Part shown: positions 36,487-48,689 of the stretch, piece by piece
Numbering within the stretch: position 1 is the stretch's first letter
Layout: every line of letters begins with the position of its first letter
NCBI RefSeq assembly: GCF_024679095.1
Contig: NC_066553.1
Span: 8,160,030-8,224,029 of the forward strand
Length of the DNA stretch: 64,000 nt
Direction of reading: 5' to 3'
DNA from: Eriocheir sinensis
Taxonomy: Eukaryota > Arthropoda > Malacostraca > Decapoda > Varunidae
Program-made: the position numbers and the translations under genes
The notes under the pieces: model-generated
Databases searched by the model: none
What the model was told of the DNA's origin: nothing
The model's input: the letters and a program-made list of their open reading frames with translations, nothing else

Positions 36487-37855
36487 GGAAAGCCTTTCTT
36501 CGTAAGATTTGTTGCGCAAGGAAGGGATCATTTTTGTTGCCCAACGCTGAACACCTTCTAATCTAGCAATGTCCTTTGCATGGTGGGGAGATCAAAACTG
36601 TACCGCATATTCCAAGTGGGGTCTGACTAAACTATTGTAGAGTGGAAGTATTACATCTTTATTCTTGAATAAAAAGTTTCTTTTAATGAAGCCCAACATT
36701 CTGTTCGCTTTATTTGCTGCATCGATACATTGATGTGAGAATTTGAGGTTTGACGCGATTTTGACCCCCAGGTCTTTAACGCATTGAACGCTTGTGGGTT
36801 TAACACCACCCATTTCGTTATCGAACTTCTTATTTTTTGTTCCAACTTGAAGGAGCTGGCACTTGTCTATGTTAAAAGGCATCTCTCATCTATCCGACCA
36901 AGCGGAAATTTTGTGCAAATCCTCTTGGAGGCTTTGCCTGTCTTCATCGGTGAGAGCTGAGTTACCAATCTTTGTGTCGTCTGCAAATTTACTAATGCGA
37001 TTATTGATTCCAACATCCACATCACTGATGTAAATAATGAAGAGCACTGAGCCAAGAACCGAGCCCTGAGGGACGCCACTAGTGACCGGCGCCCACTCTG
37101 AGTTAAATCCGTCAATCACCACTCTTTGTTGTCTGTTGCTCAACCAATTCGTGATCCATTGGTTTACTTGACTGTCAATACCTATTTGCTTTAATTTATA
37201 AAGTAATTTATGATGTGGGACTTTATCAAACGCTTTCTGGAAGTCAAGATAGACTACGTCTAATGATTTGGTTACGTCATAAACTGAGAAGAGGTCGTTA
37301 TAAAAGGTCAATAGGTTTGATAGGCAGGATCTTTTGTTACGGAAGCCATGTTGCGAATCCCCAATTAATGAGTGGCTTTCAAGGTAACTCACAATTTTGT
37401 CTCTAATTATGCTCTCAAGTAGCTTACCTACAACTGAAGTTAGACTAATGGGCCTGTAATTACCTGGTATTTTTTTGTCTCCTTTCTTAAAAATCGGTAT
37501 CACGTTAGCCTTTTTCCAATCCGAAGGAACGATGCCTTGTCGCAAGGGCATATTGAATACGGTTGTGGGAGGAGACTATTTCGCTCTGTGTTTCTTTAAG
37601 CAGTATAGGATATACTTTATCGGGTCCGGAACTTTTATTTGTTTTAAGTGATTGGAGAGCTTTAAGGACTTCATCGGTTGTTATTTCAAAATTAGGCAAT
37701 GCATGCTCGAGATTTACATTAGTACTGGTGCTGGTGGTAGTGGGAGGAAGACTGTTAGTATTAAACACCGAGGAAAAGTAACTGTTTAAGAGATTTGAAA
37801 TGTGTTGGCTGTCAGTCACCAGTGCACCGTTATCAGTCACTATAGTGCACCGTCA
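36487..37855 (-). mobile_element. CR1-group non-LTR retrotransposon, RT domain, frameshifted
   Basis: Minus frames 37840-37505, 37551-36886 and 36882-36592 overlap as a broken reverse transcriptase: NYRPISLTSVVGKLLE, KAFDKVPHHKLL, SGVPQGSVLGS, catalytic FADD, RPHLEYAVQF, and near the end MIPSLRNKSYEERLS. It lacks both the endonuclease and the extreme C-terminus. Different family from the copy at 21 kb. Confidence 0.92.
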
Positions 37856-37856
37856 A

Positions 37857-37950
37857 TGTCCTTTGTGCTTCACAGACCATGCCTACTCCTCCTGCATATT
37901 AACCAAAATAAAATAGTTTCATATTTGAAGATACTCAAAATTAAGGAATT

Positions 37951-37955
<5 letters not shown>
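37857..37955. repeat. Segment duplicated at 39887-39985
   Basis: TTTGTGCTTCACAGACCATG..CATATTTGAAGATACTCAAA; near-identical to the loop and right-arm edge of the foldback at 39692-40071. Probably a truncated copy of that element. Confidence 0.85.

Positions 37956-38036
<81 letters not shown>
37953..38036. repeat. (GA)n microsatellite
   Basis: Uninterrupted GA run of about 84 bp. Confidence 0.97.
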
Positions 38037-38039
<3 letters not shown>

Positions 38040-38206
38040 TTTATTTCAAACATGCAGTTACATCTGAGTTATTTATTTTCCTCGCTCCCAATCCCAGTAT
38101 CTCAATCTGCGAGTCTGAAGATCCGTGCACCTAGACCTTGCTATTTTAAGTACAAAAAATGGTATACCTAAACCTAGAGTACGTCCCTCTATCAAAGGAC
38201 TCTACC

Positions 38207-39336
38207 ACAGAGTTATATACCTAGAGCGCGCGCTCCCGTGTTGTGGGGTTAGCGGCAGGTGAGGAAAGCTACCCTGGCGCGGCAGCCATCTTGGGGAGCC
38301 CACTTTCCCTCACTCTGTGGTGGTGGTTTTGATGGTGGTGGTGGTGGTGGTGATGACGATGGTGGTGGTGATGATGGTGGTGGTGATGGTGGTGGCGGTG
38401 ATGATGGTGGTGGTGATGGTGGTGGTGGTGATAGTGGTGGTGATGGTGATGGTGGTGATGATGATGGTGGTGGTGATAGTGGTGGTGGTGATGGTGGTGG
38501 TGGTGGTGGTGATGATGGTGGTGGTGGTGGTGGTGGTGATGATGATGGTGCTGGTGTTGGTGGTGGTGGTGATGGTGGTAGAGGTGGTGATAGTGGTGGT
38601 GATGGTGGTGGTGGTCTGTGATAGTGGTGGTGGTGGAGGTACGTGATAGTGGTGGTGGTAGTGGTACGTGATAGTGGTGGTGGTAGTGGTACGTGATAGT
38701 GGTGGTGGTACGTGATAGTGGTGGTGGTGGAGGTACGTGATAGTGGTGATGGTAGTGGTACGTGATAGTGGTGGTGGTACGTGATAGTGGTGGTGGTGGA
38801 GGTACGTGATAGTGGTGGTGGTGGTGGAGGTACGTGATAGTGGTACGTGATAGTGGTGGTGGTGGTGGTGGTGGTACGTGATAGTTGTGGTGGTGGTCTT
38901 GGTGATGGTGTTTTTCAGAGAGAGAGAGAGAGAGAGAGACACTCCCCCCAGCGGCGGGCCGTTGCCCGCTCATCGACATATATGTACTTATTTACAATAT
39001 GTAAGATGTAAAAATAAAGAAAGAAAAAGAAAGATGAGAGAGAGAGAGAGAGAGAGAGAGTATAAAACCTGAGTTATGTCATGTCACGTCAGTCCGTCTC
39101 TCTCTCTCAGCCAAATCCTCCACCCACCACCATCACCACCACCACTATAGCACCACCACCACCACCATCATCACCACCACCACCACCACCATCACCACCT
39201 ACCACTTACCTCCACTTTGAAGTTGCCGGCTGGAGCACAGAGTTGGTTGGACTGGGCTCCCAAAGATGGCGGCCGAGGTACTTCCGGTTGCCGCATCCGA
39301 GTGTCTGGCTCGCGCGCTCTAGGTATATAACTCTGT
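38207..39336. mobile_element. Foldback DNA transposon, 1130 bp, with 10-bp target duplication
   Basis: Ends are exact 26-bp inverted repeats (ACAGAGTTATATACC.. / ..GGTATATAACTCTGT) continuing as imperfect arms of about 110 bp (GCCATCTTGGGGAGCCC / GGGCTCCCAAAGATGGC). Flanked by GGACTCTACC at 38197-38206 and 39337-39346. The interior is (GGT)n/(GAT)n on the left (38310-38910) and (CCA)n on the right (39119-39210), so it also pairs. No transposase. Long inverted repeats and a 10-bp duplication suggest a Mutator-like origin (inference). Confidence 0.88.
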
Positions 39337-39691
39337 GGACTCTACCCAGCAGGCCAGCCAGCACAAGCGGATGGTATTTCGGCAAAAAAGTCTGTCCTGC
39401 GGCACCAACGCGGAACAGGTCATAAGAAGAAGCGCGGATTGTTATGCCTCCGACTCAGCCCCGAGCTTGAACTTGATAATTTGTGCATGCAACTTAATTT
39501 TTTTTTTTGTACCCTCCTACTTTCTAGATTTGTACCTCCGTTAGAAAGAGAGAAGCACGGCACCTCGGCCAAAGTGTGGTGGAGTGTGGCTGCGGTGAGT
39601 AAAGTTTGTGTAATTTCTCCACTACGGGCGTCAAGGAGGAGTGTTATATCTCAGCTTAGCCCACCTGCTCCGTACATAGATAATGGAGACT

Positions 39692-40071
39692 ATTTACGGT
39701 TTCACCCAACCAACGATTTTCTCACGTGGTTCATGTTTTTCTGGTGATAAATGTAGTGAATTGGACGATTTTGTACCTCATTTCCGTCGCAAATGTCTAC
39801 TTTTTCCGTGCTATAGAGAATGTATGGGCCAGCCAGGCTCAATAGATTAACCTGAATACACTGAGGTATAAACAATATGGAATATATGTCCCTTGTGCTT
39901 CACAGATCACGCCTACTCATCCTGCATATTAACCAAAATAAAAGTTTCATATTTGAAGATACTCAAAATCAAGGAATTTAATGAGGTACCCAAAATCGTG
40001 CAATTCACTACATCTATCACCGGAAAAACATGAACCACGTCAGAAAATCGTTGGTTGGGTGAAACGGTAAA
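39692..40071. mobile_element. Foldback element with about 91-bp arms
   Basis: Arms 39692-39782 and 39980-40071 are reverse complements at roughly 95 percent (GTTTCACCCAACCAACGATT / AATCGTTGGTTGGGTGAAAC). The loop of about 200 bp holds the segment also found at 37857-37955. Target duplication not resolved. Confidence 0.85.
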
Positions 40072-40089
40072 TTGTCCGTAATTAACCAA

Positions 40090-41925
40090 ACCTTACCCAA
40101 CTTACCTGATGTACCATTTACTGTTGATGAGGTTTCAGGCCCCGCTCCGCTACAAGCGCAGCAGTATTACAAAACTGAAGCCAGCATTTGTAACTAATGT
40201 AAGCACAAATACACAAAAATGTAATATAATAATGGGATTACTCCAGTCTGTTACCAATTTCACTTGGATGGTCAACACCATTTTCTTCTACTAGATTTAA
40301 ATTTGCTCTTCAACATTTCTCGGTACTGTTTTTGTCGCAAATTACTAATTTGTGCGATATTATTTTCTTTCACTAAAATCCAGGAGGGTCGATGGGATTG
40401 AAGCTCCTCTCAGCAGGCGGGGGGGAGGTCAAGGTGGACAAAGCCCCCTCCGTTAAGGGTTAGGTTTAATTTGTTAGATTTCATTAATTTTGATACCTAA
40501 TTGTGACCCGTTTTATTGTGTGTAGTGGCAGCATGCCGTTGCAGTGACTGGCAAGAACTGCAACCCATCAAAACAGCGTGGTAAAATGTCATACAGTGGT
40601 AAGAGGAAGTGTAGAAAACAATTATTTAAGAAACAAGTAATTTGCTGTGTAAACTGATATAACAAAAGATGAATAGGTTGGTATGATCTTTAGATAAAAA
40701 AGTGCCAACCACCAGGGTGAAGTTGGTGAATGACTGGAGTTTTACCATGATAACTTTTCACCACTGTGCATTCTATAATCTGACCTAACCTAGACATGAG
40801 AACAAAAATAATTAATCTAACCTTATGTAACCTAGCTCTAACACGTAAATAATTAACCTAACCTATCAAAAATAATATCTTTTTGCCACTGTGCATTCTA
40901 TAACTTGACCTAGACATGAGTATGGAAATAACCTAACCACATAACCTACCTAAAGTAAAATTATATAAAAACTAATCTAACCTATCCTAATCCTACCTCG
41001 ATAAAAAAAATTCCCAAATAAAAATATTATAGTACGTACATTCTATAACCTAATCAAATTTAGGCATGAGCATGGAACTAATTGCAATGACAAGATCCAA
41101 AATTCCAGCCCCACTGCTGCATCATTGTCAATCATGGCAGCTTGTGAGTAAACACTACCACCCATGCCGCATCATCATCATGTTATAATCATTGCTTTTA
41201 ATTTGCAAAGGGTATTAAACACACCGTATGTGACAGAGCTTATGTTAGATCTTAGAACACTGGCAAGGAGATCACTTGACTGAAGACTGCCACAATAGCA
41301 CTCAGTGAAGCTCACTCAGACAGGCTAAGAGATGAACAATGTTTTAGTGACATTCTTGTGGAAGAAGAGGCAAGCTGCTTGGCCCTGCTCCAGCTGCTGT
41401 GTTTCAGGACCCAAAATTAACCAACATAGAAATATGCATTAGATAGGTGAAGAATTGGGCTCAACCCCAGCAAAACACTAGTCTGGGATAGAATGTCAAT
41501 AGTGGCCCTGAAGGCATGTTCAAACACTTTGTGCTACATGACACATTATGTTTTGCCATTTTCTGGAGGGATTAAACAAGATAAGTGTGTGAGGAAAAAC
41601 CAACAACACACCAATCATCAAGAGGGAGAAAAAAGAACCACGGAAGAGAACCTCCCACTCCTTCCTATCTCACTACTGAGCAGAAGTATTTCTTTGATAG
41701 AATGGGTTATGACAAGGACAAGTGCAAAGATCTTTGTTTTAATAAAAAGATATAATCAGCTTAAGATTGAGAAACAATGAATAGGCACTGTATGAGCTCG
41801 GACTTCCTTGCTTCTATTACAGTTGCTTAGGTAAACCACCAGTTAAGTATGTTGTCAGTGTGTGTATGCCATTTAATGCAATTTGTTGTTGCTTAATTAG
41901 TTTTATGCATTGAGCTGTTTTTTTG
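40090..41925. other. Intergenic, no gene seen; degenerate CCTAA-rich zone
   Basis: Multiple TAACCTAACC-like words at 40780-41060 in AT-rich sequence. No supported gene; the ATPAF1 promoter and any 5' UTR exon presumably lie here or further upstream. Confidence 0.4.
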
Positions 41926-41941
41926 CAGGGTGCCGTGTGTG

Positions 41942-44900
41942 ATGCTGAACCTGGGAGGACGTATTTGTGTGGCTGCACGAACAGCCGTCACCATCATGAG
42001 CAAACAACCAGTGAACACATCCAGCTATGCTATGGTCAGGGCAATAGAGGACCTGGAGAAGAACCCTTACTTTGATAAATATGCTGCCAAAATTGCTAAA
42101 GCACAAAAGTAAGGTTTTACGAAATGGCACTTCGATATTGTGATTATAATGGAAACATTGTAGCTGCTCCTATACTTACATTATTTAATCTCAAAGTTTA
42201 AGTAACCTGTTAGAACTTCATCATGCTTTATATTGATTCTCTTTACCTATTAATTCCTTTTTTTTTCTTTTTTTCTTTACATTTAGGTCCCCCATAATTT
42301 CCTTTTGAACTACATACTTATTTTTGCATTCTTTACATTGTCACCTTGGAAGTTCTGGACACATTTATACTCAAGGCTAATATTACATAGCTATCAGCAA
42401 AAGAACTTACTTTTTTTACCTTTCTCTACTAATTCACCTTAACATACTCTGTTCATTAGGGGGGGGGGGGGGGTGAGGGGGAGCATGGGCCTCGAAAGAA
42501 GCTAACATTGACACTCAAAATTGATTTGCATGTGCCACTGATGGGTTGGGGCTGACCTACAAAAAAAAGGTGGGCATAGCCTCTGTTATATGTATCGATA
42601 AGTTATTAGGCAGCTAGCATTTGTTATTGACTATAAGGCAATGAGGGGGCACAACAACTGTGATGGGTTAGGGGTGGGCAAGGGGTTGCTACCCCCTAGT
42701 AGATAGGTTATGTGAGGCGAATGGGGTTTGTTCACATATTGTGAACCTTTCATTTAAGGTGACTGCTACTTCATATTATGATTGATCCATTTTTATATGC
42801 CACTGGGAGGAGAGGAGTAGGGACCAAACAAACGAACAAAAGTTTTTAAGTGAATAAGATTATCCAATCAACTTAAACAAATTTTTGCATTCAAAAGTAT
42901 TCTAGCAATGATTTTTATGCCATTTTCTGGCTTTTTCATATTAATAGAAGAAAAAAAAAGTTTGAAAATTATACATTTTCAAATAGGATAATAATTTCCC
43001 CAGAAATAAACATTTTCATTAGAAAAATCCTTTAAAATGATCCCCCAAACACTTGAATGCAAATTTTCTTTGCTCGTGTTTCCTTCAGATTCACCAGTTT
43101 GATTGCAGCAATACTTAAATTTATATGCATTTAGATGTATTTCCAGTCACATCAGGTGAAATCTTTCCTCCAGTTGCATGAGAGGTTAGAAACAATGGTT
43201 ATACTATCTTTTCCTCTGTGCAGGGAGTCACCAGAGGAGTTTCTTGCAAAGTTTGCCAAAAACAAGGAGGTGAAGGAAAGTCAGCCAGGTGGACATGGGT
43301 TCACAAAGGTTGCAGAGAAGGCTAAGGAGTCAGCATCCAAAGGAGCATACAGCTTTGCTCCACAGAAGGTGAGAATTGTTTACTTTGACATTTCAAAATC
43401 ATAATCAGCCTTGACATTTCTCAAATACACACCATTGTCATTTTTGCAGCAATCACTCATCACCAACCAACAGAAACATCACCTCTTTTACCCTGCCCAG
43501 TGCTTTCTGGCCATTATTTTCCAGATCAACTCAAAATAAAGAGGGATTTGAGAAATACAACACTAATACCAACCCTCACATATGCAAGTGAAATGTGGCC
43601 TGGAATGAAAGTCAGAGGTCTAGAGTGCAGGTAGTGGAAATTAGGTATCTGAGGAGTGCTTGTGGTGTGAGTAGAATGGATGGGATGAGTAATTAAAGTG
43701 TGGACGAGCATTTTGGAATGTGTCACAAGTGTGAAGGGAAGAAGTGTGGAGTGGTGGAAGAAGCGAAGCAACAGACTTTAAAGTGGTTTGGCCACATGGA
43801 GTGAATGGAGGAGAGTAAGATGACCAGAAGGGTGTATGTGAGTGAGATACCAAATTACAAGAAATACCTTTAAACTAAGGATAACATTCTATCACAAACA
43901 GAAACTGGAGAGCATCTTGAAGACAGACCTCCTGCAGGGCAAGACTAATGAAGAGGTGGCATATGTAAGTAATATTTTCACCTTGAATAAGTTGCCAGAA
44001 AAGAAATGAGGGTTTTGTGAGGCTAAGAGTGCTCCCACATAGAGCATGGAATCAGATGTTGAAGTTTTACCTTTTACCTTATGGTGATATGGGACAAGTT
44101 GGAGGTTTAGGCCATTGCTGTATGTGGCAACTGTTTGTTTTTCTGTCTCACTGGCCTTTGAGCTTGTGGTGGATAAGAACCCATTACCCTGGAACACAAT
44201 GCAAGTGTACATCATCTGGGTTACCATAGTTTACCTTTCATATGCTTCTCCAGGCATCCATTTATTGACCAACCCGAAAGTGAGGATGAACATCTGGTCA
44301 GGCTGTGCTTTGCCAGCCCAGGCCAGGATTTGAACCCAGGTCGTCAGATGTGTAGCTCGGCATCCTAACCACTTCACCATGGAGGCAACATGAGTACATA
44401 AAACTCACCTTAAAGGAGTTAATGAGGTGTTTGGTGTAATGATTGTTCTGAGGCTTGCATATGAGAGCTACCTATGGCTTCATCCCCATTCAGGCCTCTT
44501 GCGCCAATTCACCAACATCTGTCATCACCTCATTAACCCGGTAGCAGCGATGGGCCAAATTTGTGGCTTTACTGCGTACCAGCGATGGGCCAAATTTTTG
44601 CCTTGACATAACCTCCCCAAAAATAAAGTGATCACAAATGCGCTGATATGTATTATATAGTGATTTGCGTGAGTGATGATTTTTTTCTCATTAATTCGCT
44701 TAGAGGGGCCTTTAAGAAACATGATCCTCGCAGCTACCGGGTTAAATACATCAAAGCCAACCCTTACAGTTACTGGTTATAGAGGCAAACATATCACACA
44801 ACAGCACCCACACTGCTTTAAACCACAGAACATGAGAACTTCTGTGCTATGTGTGATTTGGATGCAACCAAGGATAAGAGACAGTAAGGATTGTTTACCA

Positions 44901-47900
44901 AACATTGTTTTACCCACAATAGATCACCCATCATCTGTGACTCCTGATCCAAATGAAAGTGCAGCATTGAGTGGTATCCTGATAGTTCACCACTCTATTC
45001 TCACTCATATAATATGATCATTTCCACAGTTTGACCATTGTGTATTATATTTTTTGTTACCACTCAATGCTATCTTTACATGTGGACCAGAACTTACAGA
45101 CAGGATACATTGTGTTATTGTCTCTTATACTTGGTTGCAGCCTGATCACCCACTAGTTCAGAAGTTATTGCACTCTGGTTTAAAGTGATGTGTGTGCTGT
45201 GGGATGATAACCAGTAGGTGTAAGGGTGAACTTTGACTGGTCTGATGATGTGCTGACAGAAGTGGATAAGGCAGGCAGGAGAGGCCACAGTAGCCTCCAT
45301 GCCTCAGAAAAAAACATCACACCAAACACTTCTTCAACTCCTGTAAGGTGAGTTTTATGTTGCTCACATTGATCCATTAGGATTCTTACAATTTCAGTTC
45401 AAAAAAAATGTAGGGATAGGGAGGTTTCAAATGAGAAGATTGTGTAAAAAGTACTTGGGTAGCAGTACCAATCAATCCTTTAGACATATACATATTGTAA
45501 TGTCATACCAATAATGTTATCACTGATAACTCTCATCTTTCAGTCCCAATCATATATTACTGCAAGAAGAAAATACTAACCTTATATACATGATAGGAAA
45601 AACAGTACTTTAATTTTCTTAGTCTTTTCCTCATTTTTAATTCCTTTTCAGATATGGATGGAGCATTTTCGCAACAAGGATGCTGTGTGTGGAATGATAT
45701 CTGCTGAAATATATGAGAAACTTCACGAAGCTACAATAAAATATCCATGTGTGAGTAGCAACTCTGGCAATCATGTAAACATAATAGACAATTTTATAAG
45801 TAATAATGAAGAACACCATATATCTTCCTCACACAAACCATAACAGTTGTATGACAGACAGAACAGGCATAAGTTAACCTCATCCAAGAGAACAGTCAGA
45901 AAAATAATTATATTCATGAATAATGATTTCCCTTTCACATGTTATTTGATCTTGTATTTTAAGTACGTATACTCGTTATTGAAAGTAATTTTATCATCTT
46001 GATATAATGCTTAAGCACATTTCAACCCTTTGTGTTATTTAGCTCAAAGAGAACTCAAGGTATTTTTTTTTTTTTTTTTCAGTTTGTGCTTCCCTTACCA
46101 AGAGACCAAGGCTACGAGTTCATTGTGGTGCAGTTTGCTGGGCATGAGGCACACTTCACGCCGCTCATCAACTACCAGGTCAGGGAAGACCTTTTTCACT
46201 CTCTGCATTCTGTTGCCATTACTTTCGCTCACCATCATCTTTCCCTCCTCCTCCATCATAGAGGATGCAGCTATATAAAGAACGACTTAAGCAAGGCAAC
46301 CTCCTTATACTGGAAAGAGAGATGAGTTTGAAGGGATTTGATGCAGGTTTTCAAATACCCGAACAAGTTCAGTAATGTTGATTACTCCAAGTATTTTTAT
46401 CTCCAAATTAAACAGAAAACTAGAACATTTTTATGATGGTCAAACAATTTGAGGTAGGCAATGAGGTACAAAGTCTTCTCAAACAGTCATCTGCCACTGC
46501 TGCAATAACATTCCTTCAGAAGTAAATGGATAGATGATCAACTCCTTTAAAAATCACATTGACTTACCTTGTTGAATCAGGAGGGAACTGAATGCTTCCA
46601 TAGGTATGTACAGCAAGTTCTTTAATCTGTTCTGCAGGTCACTGAAGAACCTCATGAACTTTCTGTTGCTTTCTTTTGCCTGTTCTTCCATATTTCCATG
46701 TTTCCTCCTCCTCCTTTTTCCCCTCTTTTCTTGCTCCTCCTCCTCCTCCTTCTCTTCATCATTATCACCATTACATTTTCCTTCTCTTTTTCCATCCAAT
46801 CATTATTATCATCATCATCATTATTATTCTCCGCCTCCTTTTCTTTATTCTTATCTTCATCCTTCTTTGACAACATCATTAGCAGCAGTAACAGTAGGCC
46901 CCACTCTGAGCCCCTGCGCTGCTGAGCAACACATCCTGAGCATCAAATATTTCTCCATCACCACACACTGTTATGTCTGTGTGTTAATTCTCAACTTTTC
47001 AATTTGAGTTTGTAAGGATAAATTTAATGGAATGTGAATGATACTGTAAGACACTGCAGTTTTATAAAAAAGGAAGATTTTGTAAGAAGCTGTGAGGAAT
47101 GCCAGAGGAAACCCACACCTAGAATTTTTACAGCATCCTAAGTAATGGTATTGCATCCCACAGGCATACAAGGAAGATGCCCCAGAATGCTTGACAATGG
47201 TCCACTATCCTGACCTGAAGGAAGAGAGAGGCATTGTGCTCATGCAGGGAGAGTACAACAAGGATGTTTTGGTGAGTATTTTTTTTTCAGATTTTATTGG
47301 AGTCTCCTTTTAACCCATACAGCGTCAGATACGTACGACGTACGTATTATTTTTTAATACCATTGAGTGTTAGATACGTACGTCGTACATATTTAATGTA
47401 TTATTTTTTCCCGTCACTGGAGCGTGTCGAGGGTGATTTCTATGGTGGTGTCCTAGTAGACTGATCCCTTGGGAATACTGACCACCCAATATATTTAATT
47501 TATTGCCATAACTGGCAACCTGGCAGCCATTATTCTGGGTACAATTTTTGTTTTATTTTTTTGAATGTTGGAGGTGGTTTTGGAGATCGTGATGTGAAAA
47601 TTGAAGTGGTTGGTGGTTGGAAAGTGGTTTGACAGTGTTGTGGGTGAGGTATAGTGGGTATACTGACGTCCAGAACCAACAATTTTGTATTGGCATTTTT
47701 GGTAAGGAGGGGGCCACGTATAAACTGTAATTGCGTGAGCAAACACTCTTGTGGGCGACTGTACATTGACTTGAACTATCAAAAAGCTCAAAATGAGTTA
47801 CTCTAACAATATATATAAGTCTGTGCTAAATATGTCGAGAGAAAACGATTTACACTGATATGCACGTACAATCCAAGAAAGTCTACGGCAATCAACACTT

Positions 47901-48523
47901 TTTCCATTTCGCTTCCCAAATCAACAAAAAATGGCCCAAAACACCGACTTCTAGGGGACGGTAAGCTAAAAGACATTATATCTCTTCATTTTTCATGTTT
48001 TTCAGCTGTTTTATGCAAAAAAAAAATTTGATTTTTCCTCCGACGCTGGGGTGGGGAGGAAATTACAAAATACCAAAACGCTGTACGAGTTAACCTCCTT
48101 ATTGCTGGTTTCAATAGCTTGAAAACTAGCTTCATATTCTGCTCCGTGCTTAGAGTAGATGACATTATAAAGATTATGGTGATTGCTTTGTAAAAAGAAA
48201 TAATAGGAATATAAGGGTAATAACACTTCATAATGTAACCATCTAGTCATTCATGAATGAGTAGGGAATTTGATGGTAAAGAGAGAAACAAGCATCTTAA
48301 CTATAATGAATCTGTGAATGCCATGTTTTATTTTCAGAATGCCTTTGAAGCTCAATTCCTAGTGAACCAGCTTCAGCTGTACTTCTCTGGGAGTGACTTA
48401 GCTCGGACGGGACTACTGGAAAAGTTCCACCACAGACCCAATGAGTTCAAGCACTCTGAGTTGGTGCAGCAGCTGGAGAGCCTGGACCTAAATGCCATTT
48501 CTCCCAAAAAAAAGGATAAATAA
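41942..48523 (+). CDS. ATPAF1: ATP synthase mitochondrial F1 complex assembly factor 1 (ATP11 family), 7 exons
   Basis: Coding exons: 41942-42108 (the exon probably opens at 41929 after an AG), 43224-43368, 43902-43964, 45652-45750, 46083-46178, 47164-47271, 48338-48523 (stop TAA). All junctions are GT-AG and stay in frame, giving 287 aa. ATP11 proteins are matrix chaperones that bind free F1 beta subunits before alpha3beta3 assembly. The N-terminus is Arg-containing and non-acidic ([16 protein letters not shown]), consistent with mitochondrial import. [11 protein letters not shown] follows, then a Lys/Glu-rich linker, then the ATP11 core: [55 protein letters not shown], and the C-terminal QLQLYFSG and [11 protein letters not shown]. 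The human protein is 328 aa, so length is slightly short at the N-terminus. The ATG at 41942 is the first in-frame ATG of the exon; an upstream start in another exon cannot be excluded. Introns contain SINE, MITE and retrotransposon pieces. Confidence 0.94.
43536..43870 (+). mobile_element. Degenerate non-LTR retrotransposon tail in ATPAF1 intron 2
   Basis: Broken plus-strand pieces [26 protein letters not shown] and KWFGHMEXMEE-like sequence match the post-RT TYASETW..LRWFGH region of a common crustacean element. Multiple stops. Confidence 0.65.
44059..44395 (-). mobile_element. tRNA-derived SINE (minus strand) in ATPAF1 intron 3
   Basis: The minus strand has CATGGTGAAGTGGTTAGGAT (A-box-like) and GGGTTCAAATCCTGG (B-box-like), then a body with ATCCACCACAAGCTCAAAGG. 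Confidence 0.7.
44537..44741. mobile_element. piggyBac-like MITE, copy C, in ATPAF1 intron 3
   Basis: Starts CCCGGTAGCAGCGATGGG and ends GCAGCTACCGGG, 205 bp, bounded by TTAA at 44533-44536 and 44742-44745. The best-preserved copy. Confidence 0.93.
47312..47410. repeat. Palindromic TACGTACGACGTACGTA direct repeats in ATPAF1 intron 6
   Basis: Two tandem units of about 45 bp, each with a self-complementary core (ATACGTACGACGTACGTAT; ATACGTACGTCGTACAT) followed by an AT-rich TTATTTTTT segment. The preceding TTAACCCATACAG resembles a piggyBac-type start, but no matching end was found. Confidence 0.6.
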
Positions 48524-48689
48524 TCATAAGGTAAATAGATTATTGTAGATCGTTGAAATGTATATATACAAATATTATATTTTATTTCCAATGTCCTAGT
48601 GTTTCTATTAATGTCTACTTTCTCCTAAAATGAGTTCAATAATTTTTGGGAATGTATTATGATAAGGGAATTTAAATATTTATGCACAT

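Noticed and set aside
38259..38979. Long open frames of His/Thr or Gly/Val/Asp repeats
   Set aside because: Translations of (GGT/GAT)n in several frames on both strands inside the foldback element; not protein genes.
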